NCBI GenBank assembly: GCA_012295275.1
Contig: CM022665.1
Coordinates: 46,786,595-46,850,594, forward strand
Direction of reading: 5' to 3'
Source of the DNA: Chrysomallon squamiferum
Lineage: Eukaryota > Mollusca > Gastropoda > Neomphalida > Peltospiridae
DNA: 64,000 nt
In this document: positions 1 through 22,900 of the stretch, in pieces
How positions within the stretch are numbered: the stretch's first letter is position 1
Layout: each line of letters begins with the position of its first letter
Translations under genes and position numbers: made by a program
Notes under the pieces: model-generated
What the model saw: the letters and a program-made list of their open reading frames with translations, nothing else
Database searches by the model: none
Told to the model about the DNA's origin: nothing

Positions 1-91
1 ATAGACACACACGCATATATATATTTATGCATAAATATATACATGTATATATCACGCGTGTCATACCTATGTTTTATTTCACACTTGCCAG

Positions 92-9457
<9,366 letters not shown>

Positions 9458-9786
9458 GTACAGCCGTCACCTGTCCATCTGTTTATACATATGTGTGTGT
9501 GTGTGTGCTATTCAAGCTTCCAAAAAAAAAAAAAAAAACCTGCAAAAAAAACAAACTGTTAAATTACCAAGCTGATTTGCAGACAGGAAACTAAGATCAG
9601 GACTGAAAAAACAATATCAGCAAGTGACTGAGAAAGAGAGAAAGAAGGGAAGAGAGGGAGAGAAAGAAAGATTCGTTACGTTTTCATGCAAAAAAAAAAA
9701 GGGAAAAGAAAAAAAATATATATATATAATTCATTGTTTTGTTAACTTCTGAAGTGCCTTTTCTCGTCAAAACACTTGTTTGTTAA

Positions 9787-9826
<40 letters not shown>
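9787..9826. repeat. (ATT)n microsatellite
   Basis: About 13 ATT units run into a poly(T) stretch downstream of the TEAD stop. Confidence 0.95.
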
Positions 9827-10332
9827 TTTTTTTTTGGTGCATCTAGTAAATAGTCACCATGGTGACACTATTACCAGAAAACCTCACTGTAAGTTTCAAA
9901 AAAAAAAAAAAAGAAAGGAAAAAAAAAAATGTATTTTAATTGTCAACATGATTTCATAATGACATCGTATTCATCATCCTCATCATCGTAATCGTCATGG
10001 AAACAGTCATCAGGCACACAGTGTCGTGCATTGCATGTGGAAGACGTTCTGATATTTAATATCGAGTGTATTACATAGTCCGTTCGATTATGTAGCTTAA
10101 CTGTAATATAGTCTGTTGATGTATCATGTCGAAAAACCAGTCAACTGATTTTCTTTTTGAATTTTTTTTATTTTTTTGTAATTGTTTAATAATAGTGTTA
10201 ATACCATTGGATATGTTACAGGTTGTTGTCACATACAGGCAGTTTTATATGTATACACACCACCAACCCAGTCTGCTTTCAGGCTTGAATCTTTAAAAAC
10301 AATTATATATCAATACCGTTCTATGCCTTCAG

Positions 10333-10470
10333 TTGATATACATGCATTATCAACGATTGTTAATTGATACACATTATCAACAACAGCTGTTGGTTGATAC
10401 ATTATCAGCAACAGTTGGTTGATACATATCAACAGTCTGTTGATACATTTGGTTATATTGATAAAACAAA
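10333..10470. repeat. Hairpin-type repeat TTGATA-n-TATCAA
   Basis: At least four successive units pair TTGATA with TATCAA across 2-9 bases (10333-10353, 10364-10380, 10394-10410 imperfect, 10419-10432). TTGATA motifs continue to about 10470. Each could fold as a short stem if transcribed in the TEAD 3' UTR. Confidence 0.6.
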
Positions 10471-11244
10471 TTTATTGAAATCGCATATACTGTTGAGATA
10501 TATATATATATATATTGATATAATAAGTTTCAGTTAATTGATATTGTTAATCTGATCTTATGCAGTCAGTTAATAGCAGTTATATACACTTGATAAATGT
10601 TATGTCACATATGCTTGGTTGATAATACATGATATCGCATACTGCTCTGAATATGAGAAGGTAACTTTCAATAAGATAAATTTCCAATAATACCTTTACT
10701 TCTGCATACCTTGTGTGTGATTAATTCTCCTGGGAAATGCAGTGTCTTTACATAACTCAATTTTCATCTAAAAAAAACCCAGCATGTAACAAGATATTCA
10801 ATATATTACCGATACATACAATATTAGTATGTACAAATCGTAAGTAATGAATTTTCATAATTGTAGTATCTGTATGCACACAACCAATACAGTGGGTGTA
10901 TTTATATTTTTGTTTTGTTAATATTTTTAATGATGCAAATTGCAGAATATTCTTTGGAGAGAGAGAGAGGGAGAGAGAGAGAGATTGAAAAAAATAATTT
11001 TTGACTGCCAAACTGATGCTTAATTATCTTTAATCATGCAACTGAACTGTACAGGGTGGCGAGGTGCGTTGTTGATTTCAGTAGTGCTTATTGTTGCCAA
11101 ATGTGAGTTTGTTTAGCTGTCATTCTAGCTTTTGTTAGTGAGGGATAAACCTGGATTTTATTATTCTGATAGCCGTTGAAACAGATTCCACCTGTTTGTA
11201 CTACCTACATTCATTTCTGTTACAGTTTCATATCTGTCAGTATA

Positions 11245-11245
<1 letters not shown>

Positions 11246-11308
<63 letters not shown>

Positions 11309-11334
11309 TTTTTTTTTTTTTTTTTTTTTTTTTA
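11246..11334. repeat. (ATT)n followed by poly(T)
   Basis: About 20 ATT units followed by about 28 T. This creates spurious poly-Tyr and poly-Leu frames. Confidence 0.95.
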
Positions 11335-14300
11335 GATATTACTATTATAATATTTTTACTGTTACTATTATTTTTTTTTTTTTTTTTTTTTTTGTACTAT
11401 TACTATTGTTATTTTGTTTGGGTTTTAGAAATCATTTTCTTGATTTTCTGTGAAGGTTTTTTTGCTTTTATAATGTTAACTATGCATATATGCTGGCCAC
11501 ACTTGTTTTTTTTTTTTTTTTGTATTTGTTGTTGTTGTTTTTTTTATCTTACTTTAATGCTGTACATCTTTTAAAACTGTTGGTGGGTTTTATGTGATTT
11601 TAAAAACATCTGTTCTATTTACTGAGATCATAGGACGTTTGCTCGATTGTTTAAAATCTACATTATATACCAAGGTTACATACTTAACATTTATAATTAT
11701 TGCATTTTAGATTTTACTATGTTTTTACCATTTTATTTTGAAGAAAAACCATTTCTGAATTTTCTGTCAATATATATTGTGTATTTTTTTAACATGAAAA
11801 AACCCTGAAGAAACACAAACTTGTACAAACAAGCAAAATTTTTTTATTATTATTTTTTTTTATTGACTGCTAAACAGAATGGTTTCAACTGATAGGTTAC
11901 ACATTGTAAACTCTGTAATATTTGGCTGATCAGGATTTGCAGCAATCTGATTTGTTAATTCATTTTACATTTGTCAGTGCTGATTGGCTGAGACTGCCAG
12001 AAGCTGTATAATTGATCTCCAGAGTGAAGGCAGCTGTAGGCCAATATTAGATTTAAAAAACATGATGATGTACATGTTTGTTTAAAGTACTGAACTTATT
12101 TTGAAAAAAAAAAAAAATAATAATTTTTAAAATAAAAAAAGAAAAGTTTCAGATTTCCTGATAATGAATAAAATTAATTAAAAAAAAAAAAAAAAAATTT
12201 TTTTTTTTCAAACTGCTTATGACCTGTCCCAGTTATATAAATTTACATAATTATTTACCACTTATTACTATGAGATACATTTGTTATCACACCGTCACAG
12301 ATTATAGCATGTCTGTTTTAACTGTTTTATCATCCAGTCATGATCATTTACTGTTTGGATTGTTAAGATGTTTTTAAGTTTTGTTTTAAATTTAATCTAC
12401 CTGTAATGATATTCACATCATCAGGAAGGTCGTTCTTAGGGATATTTCATAACAGAGATAAATTATAATCTTTTTTAGTTTTAAATTTATTTTTTATTTT
12501 TATTTTAAATCATGTAAATTCACATAAAATTTTTGGATTTTTTTTTTTTCTTAAAGATTATATGTAGAATAACAATTCATTTTTTAAATTAATTTTTACT
12601 ATAATATATTCTTTTAAATTTGTAGATTTCCATTTATTGTCATTATTACAAATATTATTAGATGAGAATATTTTATGATAAAATTAAAAATATTTCAAGT
12701 TTCAATTTTGCCTTCAAAATGTGTAATGTGTAATTACTTTCACATTCAGTGAATTTTACAGTTTTTCTTATTTTTTAACTTTCAGGAAAGATAAATATAC
12801 CTTCCTTATGATCAGTTTTATCATATTTGAAAATCTGTCCAAATTGTCTTTTTTAAATATAAATGTAAATTGTTTTAAAATCGCAATATTTTCTACTTAC
12901 ATCAAGAGAAATGTTACTTACTCATACTACTGTTGTACAGTTACTATTATCTTTTTTATCACTCCACATTGTTTATTCTTTTATTTCTATGATATTTCAG
13001 GCTTTTACTGTGTCATCACAAATCGTCCATATGTCTGTTGAGATGTCTTAACAATTGTGTGCCTTACATCAGTATTTTTAAGTAATAGTACAGAATTTAC
13101 AGCAGTCGTGTATTTTATTTTATTTGTGGCTATGAAATGAATCACGTTTTAATGAAAGTAAGTTATTTTTATCAAGTGTACTTAAATGGTTTTTTTTTTT
13201 TAAAAAGAAAAATTTCATGTTTTAATATTTATTATTTTTTTTAAAATTAATTGTGACCAAGAAATATTTTAATATAGAATTAAATTTTTTTTTTTGAAAA
13301 TTGTTGAATGTTTATAACCAGGAGAATGGCAGTTTTAATGTGTTATGTAAGTACAAAGAAACATATACAAACTGTTTTACTTCTGTTGTGTAATATTAAA
13401 AAATAACACACATATACCTGTGTATATACTGCTATACGATATAAGTTTATCATTAATTATAACTACTATTTTTTATATATATATGGCTTTATCAAATGAT
13501 TGATATTTTATATTACAGTAATTCAAAAAATAATAAAATATGTTGTTTTTATTTAAAATAAAGTGGTTTTATGTTATAAAATATTTGCAAATATGCAAAA
13601 TAAATATATTTTATTGTAATAAAATTAAGATGAAGTGAATTTTAACAGATTATTTTATAATAATAAGAAATTAATATAAAGTAAATTTTAGCAAATTATC
13701 TTATAATAATGAAAATAAATCTATTAATTTCTGTATTTTAAAAATAACAAACATACATAAGAACTTTTATGATACACTGTAATTTATTAATATAATTATG
13801 TATATATATATATTTACATTAGAAAATATACAAAAAAAAAGCCAAACAACCAAACCCCCCCCCAACAATAACAATGGTATATAAAAGAATGTTTAAAGGA
13901 TTAATAACTGAAAAAAAGAATGACAACCAGATTATTTTGGTAATGGTATATGCAAGATAATTTGATAAATAAATGAACAGCGGCCATTATGTTGGTAAAC
14001 AGCACTGCAAATATAAGATTTTGCTTACAGATAAATTGTTAAAATATTTTATTATTAAAAACAATTTAAGAACGAAGAGAACACCTTTTTTTTTTTTTTT
14101 TTTTTTTTTTAATTTTATTATTTGGTATAAAGAAATGAATTATTTTACATCTAAAATTTGCTCATAGAGTAACATGCATCTTTAAGGCACAGTCTGTAAC
14201 GACTATTTACTCAGTTGGCAAACTATTACATTCTGGCATTCAAAAAACATATTCATATTATTATTTGAAAAAACAAGATTTTATTTCAAATATTATGAGA

Positions 14301-15822
14301 GTTTGGAAACTGTATTAACAAAAATTTCTAATTTAATGTTTGATTGTATTATTATTTTTACTATATAAAAAGTATACTACATAATACAAACAGAGAATTA
14401 ATACTGATACTTTCATTGCAGGGAATATGATAAAGTTTACAGATATATATATATATAAAATATATATATATATAATGCAAGATAACATTTTAGTTTTTAT
14501 ACCATCAAGTGCAAGACAGTTTCACAAAACATGAAAATGTCAGATGTTATGTATGCATATTGTGGCAATTGTATTGTTTCAGATATTTGTTATATGGTAT
14601 GGCAAATACATGAAAATATATTTTTTTATAAAAAGAATAGTAATTAATTTGAAATAGCAACATGTTGATTTTTAAAAGACTGAATTTCATTTAAACTTTA
14701 TTATTATTATTATTATAATAACATTATTTATTATTAATAATATTGTTAATGTTTTTATGATTATTATTATTATTATTATTATTATTACAAACATTTCTGT
14801 TTCTTGCATTAAGCTTAATTTTATTAATCATATCACTTAAAGAAAAAACACAAAAAAACCCAATAAATGTTAGAATTTTAAAATGGTATAGTCCATTCAG
14901 TGATTTGAAGTATAATGTAAATGACGTCATATACTCAGTGATGGTTGTTAAAACACAGTTGCCTCAGAAACGTTTATTTTGTATTACAAAGTTTTCATAA
15001 AGCTATATTTTTTTTCTTGTTAACATTTTAACAAAATGTAAAACATGGCAATAGCGACTTTTTACAGTTATTCTGTGCCTTGAAATGTGGAAGTTCCGTC
15101 CTAATACTCTGTGATGAGTCAATGGCCTTCACCTTTACAAGCAGAATAGATATTATTTAAATTAATTTGTATAAACAAAGAATTAGATTTTTAAGATACG
15201 TTTAAAAATTATTTTTGGATTAAAAAAAAATAATAATAAAAAATGAGAATGTTTCAGTATCATTCAAACAATATTAAGCACATATTTTTATTAAAATTAT
15301 TATTATTATTTTAATAACAAAATTTTTGAAGAATAATTTTTAAAAAATTAATATTATGGCAAGGTTAATAACATGAAACACATCCTCCCACAAACAAAAC
15401 GCACGCACGCAATCAAACGCACACACACAACAATGTTCCATTTCTTCATAATTGTAAGAATCTTCTACTTAACTATGTATTAATATATTATACTTGATGT
15501 TTTTATAAAAAAAGAAAAAAAAATAATAATCAAAGACAGATAATTAATTTTATATGATTCTTGGTTACTCATAACATTTCTCTGCGTATATCAGTAATTA
15601 CAAATTTAACATGATGATATTTATATTTAACTTGATTGAAGCTGCTGTGTCATGTTTTTTTTGTTTTTCTTCTTTCACTCTGTTTGGTTACCACGAGAGA
15701 GACAAACGTTTGTAAATCCCATTTGTGTTACAGTTGTTATGAATAGTCTCACCCATCACATACTCCCACCCTGAAACCCACCCTCTTCTCTTACCTCTTA
15801 GTTTTTATTTCAGTAAATAGTT

Positions 15823-15835
15823 ATTATTACTATTA

Positions 15836-15903
<68 letters not shown>
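15823..15903. repeat. (ATT)n microsatellite
   Basis: ATT array with two interruptions; a second shorter array lies at about 16126-16162. Confidence 0.9.
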
Positions 15904-15906
<3 letters not shown>

Positions 15907-16123
15907 CGGCTGCTTGATTATAATAATATTGTTGATGATTGTGAATCTTAATGACAAAATAAATTTAAAAATAACAATAAAATAAAAAAATAAAAACTTC
16001 CAAGTGATGAATGAAGAAAGAAAAAAAAGAAAAAAAAAAGAATGTAAAACACTTTCATTATCTGCCATTTTAAATAGATGGTTGTGATTAATCATGAAGA
16101 TTATTATTTTTTAATTTAATTCA

Positions 16124-16161
<38 letters not shown>

Positions 16162-17349
16162 GTTATTGTTATGATTGTAAAATTGAAAAATTGTTCTCGG
16201 TTTTGCTCCGTCCTTGAGAACTATTTAATATACTTTTATTTTTAATTATTTCATCTTTTTTAAATTTAAAAATTTGTTTCATTCTGAATTTAAAATTTTG
16301 ATCAAAAACAGTATTTAATGTCGCCAAAATACTAAGACATAATTTAATGTTGTATAAAAATTAAATTATTAACATTTATATTTTAAGAAATTGAATACCT
16401 AATCTGGTTAAAACCTAGTTTTAAATACATTCTTTCATTTCACAGACTTTTTAGGCCTTTTACCAACCCACTAGTCGAAACTGCTGAATTTATAGAATTT
16501 AGAATTGAAATAGTAATACATTGTGACAAAAGATATTTTCAAAGAAAAATGTTCAATGTAAAAATAATAAAACAAGAATTATGTAAAATAATACTGTGCA
16601 ACTGTGCAACATTGTATACATTTATGCAAATACAATGTAAACAAAACGTCTATCTCTGTAGTGACTTGTTTGGTAAATGCATTTTATACACGTATATATA
16701 AATATATATATATATATATCTTGATTTTAGCGCCCTTAGTGAGCCATTTTGTACATCTTTTCATCTTCATATACAAATAATCCATTCTTTTATAATATAT
16801 TTGTCTACCATGTTTGAAATTAAATGCTTTTGTAAAGAAAATGACGTGTTTGCTTTGTTCATTACTTCTGACAGTCGTTTATAAATTACAGGAATCAATC
16901 TATCAAAAACAAATATCTCTCTCTCTCTCGCATATGTATATGCATATGCATACTCGTACTTTTTCTCGAAATAATGAAATATACTTACTACGTCACAAAA
17001 TATTTTCGTGATTATTCGCTGTATTATGCATGCACACATGCACAGTGGGGGAAAAATATATACATAAAAAAGCAGTAACAACAATTTAAACTAATATTAC
17101 TGAGTGACAGTCAAACTTATTTAATTTTAACTATGGTAAGGTTGTGTATCGCGATTCAGTATCTTGAATACAAGTAGTATGTATTTATTTATTTATAAAA
17201 AAATAAAATCATACAAATGGTAATTCTTTTCCTATTTCATTACTGATACTGCGCTACTGCTGCTACTGCTAGTAGTAGTATTAATAAGGATAATAGAAAT
17301 TGTGATAGTTATGGAAGACCGGGCTTTATAAAAATGAAAGTAGGCCTGC

Positions 17350-17380
17350 TTCCCGGAATTTTCGAATACGAAAACGAAAC
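17350..17380 (+). promoter_or_regulatory. Candidate STAT (GAS) and IRF (ISRE-like) sites upstream of the small gene
   Basis: TTCCCGGAA at 17350-17358 is a perfect palindromic STAT site (TTCnnnGAA). GAAAACGAAAC at 17370-17380 fits the IRF/ISRE core GAAAnnGAAA. They are 11 bases apart and about 485 bp upstream of the inferred start of transcription. Short motifs occur by chance in 64 kb; the pairing makes this worth noting. Confidence 0.4.
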
Positions 17381-17833
17381 ATACATTTACCTTTTATATA
17401 TATATATATTTTTTAAATAAAATGATAATTTAGTAGTAGTAACATGTAGAAATTATTATTAATCAGGCACAGGTATTTCATTATTAACAATCAATCGCAT
17501 ACACAGAACAGTTTGATCAAATTTCAAAAACATCAAAGTGATATTAAAATAAAAATTTATCAAAGTTAAGATCGTTCATGACACCAAGCATCAAAGAAAC
17601 ATGAAAAATTCTCTCACAATTTCCCCACTTCCCAAATACTTCAAAGAATCTAAATAAAACAAACAGTATATTTTTAATAACTCTGAAGTGCAGAGATCAA
17701 AAGAATGGCCTGATTGATCTGAACGGTAGATCAAAGGATGTTACCGATATGAATGCTCGTTCACACGACAACTTGCAATAAGTATGTTTGTTTAACATGG
17801 TGGCCTCTTGTTCGTGAACCCATTTCAGAACCT

Positions 17834-17840
17834 TATAAAT
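17834..17840 (+). promoter_or_regulatory. TATA box of the small two-exon gene
   Basis: TATAAAT in GC-containing surroundings. TGTCATTAC at 17861-17869 provides an initiator-like TCATT about 30 bases downstream, so transcription probably begins near 17864, about 100 bases before the ATG. Confidence 0.6.
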
Positions 17841-17966
17841 ATGACAGATGGAGCTTTTCATGTCATTACAGTTCTCTGGGTATCAAGTAGCAGTCACATC
17901 ACACTCGGAATTTAAAAAAAGAAATATAAAAATAAACGTTTTCTTCGATACCATTACATACTGAGA

Positions 17967-18613
17967 ATGGATGTTTTAGAAGCCTCTATGAAGTTGAAAA
18001 GCATGTTAGAAGCACACGAGAAAGCCGTTAAGAAAATTCAAAGTTTAGGTATTCAAAGATAATTTTTCTTTATTTATTAATTTAGATCTATTAATTTCAT
18101 TAACACTAAAGGCTTACTGAAATTGCCATATATGTTCATAAAAATATGACTGGGTCATTTCATATTTGTCAAAGAAGCAAACAAAGAATTTATTATTTAT
18201 CATCATTTATACTATTACTTGTTTTAGTTTAGTATAAAACGTTACTGTTTATTTATTTAATTACACAAATTCACATCGATATTTTATTTGTTCTGTTTAC
18301 AGAAACATCCATAGATCGCCTGACAAAGACTCTGGTTTTAGGAAACGCATGTAACCACGTCCGCAACGGCCACCTCGTCATACAACGTCGCTGTATTCTG
18401 CTGGGTTTGAGAGAGATGTACATCGTGTACCGCACGCGCAAGTGGCGGGAATTCACGACGTATGTCGGTCTGCTCACCGCCATTTTGGATCCTGAAAACG
18501 AGTCTCATCTTCGCTGGAACGACCCTGGTCCTCATCCCAGCAACAGCCATGAGGTTACCGACAACGCCAGAGTATTCTCTATAGACTTTTGTGAAATGAA
18601 CAGAGGCTTATAG
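17967..18613 (+). CDS. Unrecognised 130-residue protein, two coding exons
   Basis: Exons 17967-18048 and 18303-18613 join in phase 1 (G|AA, Glu), with donor gtattc and acceptor tttacag; stop TAG 18611-18613. The N-terminal part (MDVLEASMKLKSMLEAHEKA, then VKKIQSLETSIDRLTKTL) is amphipathic and probably a coiled coil. A basic, hydrophobic middle follows (HLVIQRRCILLGLREMYIVY, then RTRKWREFTTY), and an acidic end (LDPENESHLRWND, DFCEMNRGL). No signal peptide or membrane segment; probably cytosolic or nuclear. Exon 2 has far higher GC than its surroundings, which supports coding. A TATA promoter precedes it and AATAAA signals follow at 18705 and 18925. I recognise no family and assign no function. 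Confidence 0.75.
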
Positions 18614-18704
18614 CATACAAGCATAATGTATAATATTTAAAAACGTAATATAAAAAAGATATACAATATGAAAACGGACGCCTAATTATTGCGCTAGTAT
18701 GAGA

Positions 18705-18930
18705 AATAAATGAATTAGTGTGCTTAATATAATTATATTATTGCATTGTGTGTGTGTGCTTAAAAATAATTATGTTAATTTATTTCATGTTGTTATAATA
18801 GTAAACAGTGCTGAATGTTTGTTTTGTTTTTCTGTTATTTTTCAAAATTTTGTTTTATTGTTATACGTAACTGAAGTTATGTCAGTAAAAACGTATCATT
18901 ATTTACATTATTGTAAATGTATTTAATAAA
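18705..18930 (+). terminator. Candidate poly(A) signals of the small gene
   Basis: AATAAA occurs at 18705-18710 and at 18925-18930. ATTTA motifs just before the second would fit an unstable mRNA, though they are common in AT-rich DNA. Confidence 0.45.
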
Positions 18931-19856
18931 CCTGTCAAAATAGATAGATGAGTTGGAAAATAATACATGCATACCAATATGTAATATATAAATATTAACA
19001 TTTAGATCAATGTATTTTGAAAATCTGCTTATGTTTTGATGTTTTTGTGTATTATTTTCTTGGTTGATGTTAACCAGAATTGTGGCTCTGTGGATGCTGT
19101 ACACGATAAATATTTAATGTTATTGCTGAATTATTTCATCGCTCAATAAATTCGGTAAACATTAGAATGTCTTGTTTTATTCGTATCTTTTCTATAATTA
19201 CTCTGATTATCATCGTCACATTTGAAAGTTTACGCAGTTTGATTCTGAGTGAAAAACATAATAACAACAACAATAATAATAATAATAATAACTGTAATAA
19301 TAATAATAGAGTAATATAAAAATAAATTAATACAAAATTTAATAATAAATAAAACAAATGTAAATAATAAACAAATGACTCGATACCTCGATCTTTTACA
19401 TAATTATGAATATATTCACATGAAGCTCAGTCATAAACAATTACATTCATAAAATCACAAATTTATATAATAACGTTTACTTGACTGCGGTCATTTTAAC
19501 TTGTTTATTTCTGTTATTTAGCAGCGCAGTTAATTACCATCAACCAGTCATGCGTTATTGCGTATTTCCCCAAAATTTCTATTTTTAGCATCGCCTCGTC
19601 GTCTGACACTTTTTCGATATGGATATGATGGCTGCTTATTACGTTTGCAAACCGTAAAACACCAGTTTCACTTTTCTAACTATATTCTTCGAAACTAAAT
19701 CTAGACTGTTTACTAATAGAAAATCTGGAAAAACTCTGGAAAAGTTACTCAGATCTGCTAACCGGAGATAACGACTGGGAATTTTTACTTATAATGTGTT
19801 TGGTGGTGTCTGACTGCTATCCAACTCGGATGAGAAATTAGTGATTTCAAGAAGCC
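18931..19856. other. Intergenic; promoter region of the FN3/EGF receptor gene
   Basis: No exon recognised. Composition rises in GC from about 19490 toward the start codon at 19857, with no clear TATA box. Confidence 0.5.
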
Positions 19857-19916
19857 ATGAATAAGGGCGTCGTAGTCGTTGTTTTTCTGTGTATTCTTGC
19901 CGTCACACTCGTACCG
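19857..19916 (+). CDS. Receptor exon 1: signal peptide
   Basis: 20 codons of hydrophobic leader, phase 0, donor CCG|gtaatg. ATG context is GAAGCCATGA. Confidence 0.85.
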
Positions 19917-22900
19917 GTAATGGTTTTGTTTATTTTGTACCATTTATTATTTACAAGTTATGTTTACTTATTAATTTATTATTGTTAGTGTTGGTCGAAT
20001 ATTTTTTTATTTTTTTTTTGCAAAATTAGAATTTATATATATATTTATATTTAATTCTTGTACGGGATAGACAAAAGAAATTTGAAACAGGAACAAGACG
20101 ATTCAATAAAAATACACAGAGACATACATGGATTGGGTTACTCAAAGCAGACATTGCACTCACTCGTATGCGCGCGCACACTGACACACAAACACTCACA
20201 AAATCGAGAGAGAGAAAAAAGATCTTTTAAGTTGTTATCATCATCATCATCATCATTATTAATATAGCTATTGTCCTTCTTATTGTTATTTTCTACATCA
20301 CGAAAGATAACTAATCAGCCAAACAACCTGAAAGAAAAAAACGATTTACAAAATGTAAGTTTCTTTTTCGCTACAATTCTTGGAACTGTAGAAGCAAGCA
20401 AGCCTTCTCGCGTGCAAGTCTGGTTTCATCTTTCATTTCCAAACGTTTTGTTAGGTGGCCTAGTTTTTGGCTGAGGTAAAGCCGCCCTCACACTGTATCG
20501 TTTGTCATACAACAGCGAAAGCGAGTAGACACTGCTCTACATGTTGTTACGGCAAATCGCTCAGTGTGAACGTACAGACTTTGACCTTTTCGGTGGTGTA
20601 CTTTTCTTCTCTCATGATCTGACTTTTTGTTATTTAGGAAAATGATTCTGGCGTTACGTGTCTCATCTGTTGTTTAATCAACAAGGAACGACATCAACAC
20701 AAATAAAATGACGCCAACAACAACAACAATGATAATAAACTAGAGCGTGATGTAATAAAATACAAACAAAAAGCCCATCAAAAGAACACAATGAAAAAAA
20801 AAAAAAAACAATAAACAAAAACAATAACAGCAATATAATAACAGTAACAACAACAATAATAACAAAAATAACAACAGTAACAACAATAATATCAAAAATA
20901 ACAACAGTAACAACAACAATAATAATAAAAAATGACAATAGTAACAACAACAACAGCAATAATAATATCAAAAATAACAACAGTAACAACAACAACAATA
21001 ATAATAACAAAAATAACAGCAGTAACAACAACAACAACAGTAATATTGTTTTTGTTGCAGGCGTTGCTGTGGTGGTTTGGTGTGATTAAAATTGAAAGCC
21101 ATGAAGACGTCTGTGCTGACGGCAAGCCTTGCCCATGTCCGGAGTATTACTACAAACCTGATATATTCAAAACATCGTGTGAACCAAGTAAGAGTTACCT
21201 CCCCTGTATTTTTAGAGTGCGATGATAATTACAGCCCGAGCACACTGTATCAGTTTCCAAGTTTCCGAGTTCTCTCTGGCCTTTTATTACAGTATGTTAA
21301 ATAGCCTGTGCACACAGAAATTAAAACAATAACGTCCCAAAATAATTATAACTATTTGATTTAACTACATTTTCCTCTGTCTAGTCTCTAAAACACTTAT
21401 TTACTATTCACGATAAAACTTCTCGTGATACGTTAATAATTTGAACATGGCTTCTTTCATTTTTATTCTTCGACGGTGAAATGCTCCCAAGAGCTTGTAT
21501 ATTACATTTATAATGGAATTTCCCCAATGATAAGAACGTAAAGATTATATATATATATAACAATTAATATCTGCCCGTTTTACTTTGTCGATATCTGATT
21601 GACAGATATGTTGAAAGGTGTATATGTATGTATTTATATATATTATAATTATTCCTATATTTCAGATTCTGACATTATTTTAGGATTGGTTATTATTACG
21701 TATGATGTTGTTTTTGTTGATAATACTATTACTGTTATTATTGTTTACATGTTTTTCTTTTATATCCCTTTATTACAGTCAGCAATCTGAAAGTAACTCA
21801 CGTCAGTTTTACTCGGGTAAATCGGAAGAACTTCACCGTAATCTGGCAACAAGATCACGACTTTGTCGGGATCGCCGGGTACGAAGTGACATGGATACCT
21901 GGGTCTGGTTCGACGGAGGTGATGAGAACAGCGAGGTCATCACAGGTCACAGGTCTTGACCCCGGAACTGAATATTTAGTAGCTGTCACGACACTTCTTG
22001 ATGCTAATAATAGACTGGCTCGAGTTGGAACAGCAGCTACTGTTAAAACTAGTGAGTGGAGGATGATCGCATAGTAACAGGACTTCGATAACAATATTTA
22101 AATACAAATATAGCAATATATAACAAAGGGAAAAAAGTGTTTGGCAAAGAGAGTAAAAAAAAAAGAGGCAAATAATAATGGTGAATAAATAAATAAATAA
22201 ATAAATACAATATGAAATATAATAATATAAAAAAGATAAATATTAATAATGATGATAACGAATAAATAAATAAAATAATAATAATAAAAGAAATAAAATA
22301 ATATAAAAAGATAAATAAAAATAATAAAATAAAGGAAAAGAAAAGAAAGAAGAAAGGAAATAATAATAATAACAACAATAATGATGATGATAAATAATAA
22401 GTAAATAAAATAATAAGAAAAATTAAGAAATATTATAAAACGATAAAAAAAAATGATAATGAAATAAAGGAAAAAAAAAAAAGCAAGATGAAAAGAAAGG
22501 AAATAACAGTCATCATTATTAAATGAAATAAAATATATAAAGAGAATGAAACGAAAACAGTACGCGTAACAAACACACCCGTACACATTTTATTGTGTAT
22601 TGTAAAATTAATTAAAACAAAAAATAATTATTTAAATTTAAATTAAATAAAAAAGAAGAAAAACAAGAAAATAATAAGCTATTCTAAACCAAAGTAATAC
22701 AATAAAATAACACCAAAAAAAAAAAAAAAAAAAAAAAAATAATAATTATAATTAAAATAAAAACATGAAAATAAACGAAACTTAATTAATAAAAAAAAAA
22801 AAAAAAAAAAAGTTTTGCAGGTTTTTCGGAGTCCTTTTTCATTATTTCTGAGGGCTTTTTTCCCGTGGGTTTTTTTCCCCGTTTACTTATATTTTGCTTT

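Larger units (their letters stand above)
9458..17833. other. TEAD 3' UTR and AT-rich intergenic DNA; no gene recognised
   Basis: The first part should be TEAD 3' UTR, but I could not pick one poly(A) site from the many A/T-rich hexamers. The rest has ATT-trinucleotide arrays, poly(T)/poly(A) runs and no exon with both good splice sites and conserved protein sequence. Open frames here are poly-Tyr, Phe or Leu artefacts of simple repeats. Confidence 0.7.

Noticed and set aside
11176-11574. 132-codon + strand frame of Tyr and Phe runs
   Set aside because: Produced by ATT and poly(T) simple repeats.
18271-18550. Reverse-strand frames across the small two-exon gene
   Set aside because: Shadows of a GC-richer coding exon on the + strand; the + frame links to an ATG exon through good splice sites.
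20058-20474. Frames in intron 1 of the PTP-less receptor
   Set aside because: Low-complexity ends, no conserved motifs, no matching splice phases.
22049-22586. Long hydrophobic - strand frames
   Set aside because: They lie over an AATAAATA/ATAATAAT low-complexity intron; membrane-like composition is an artefact.
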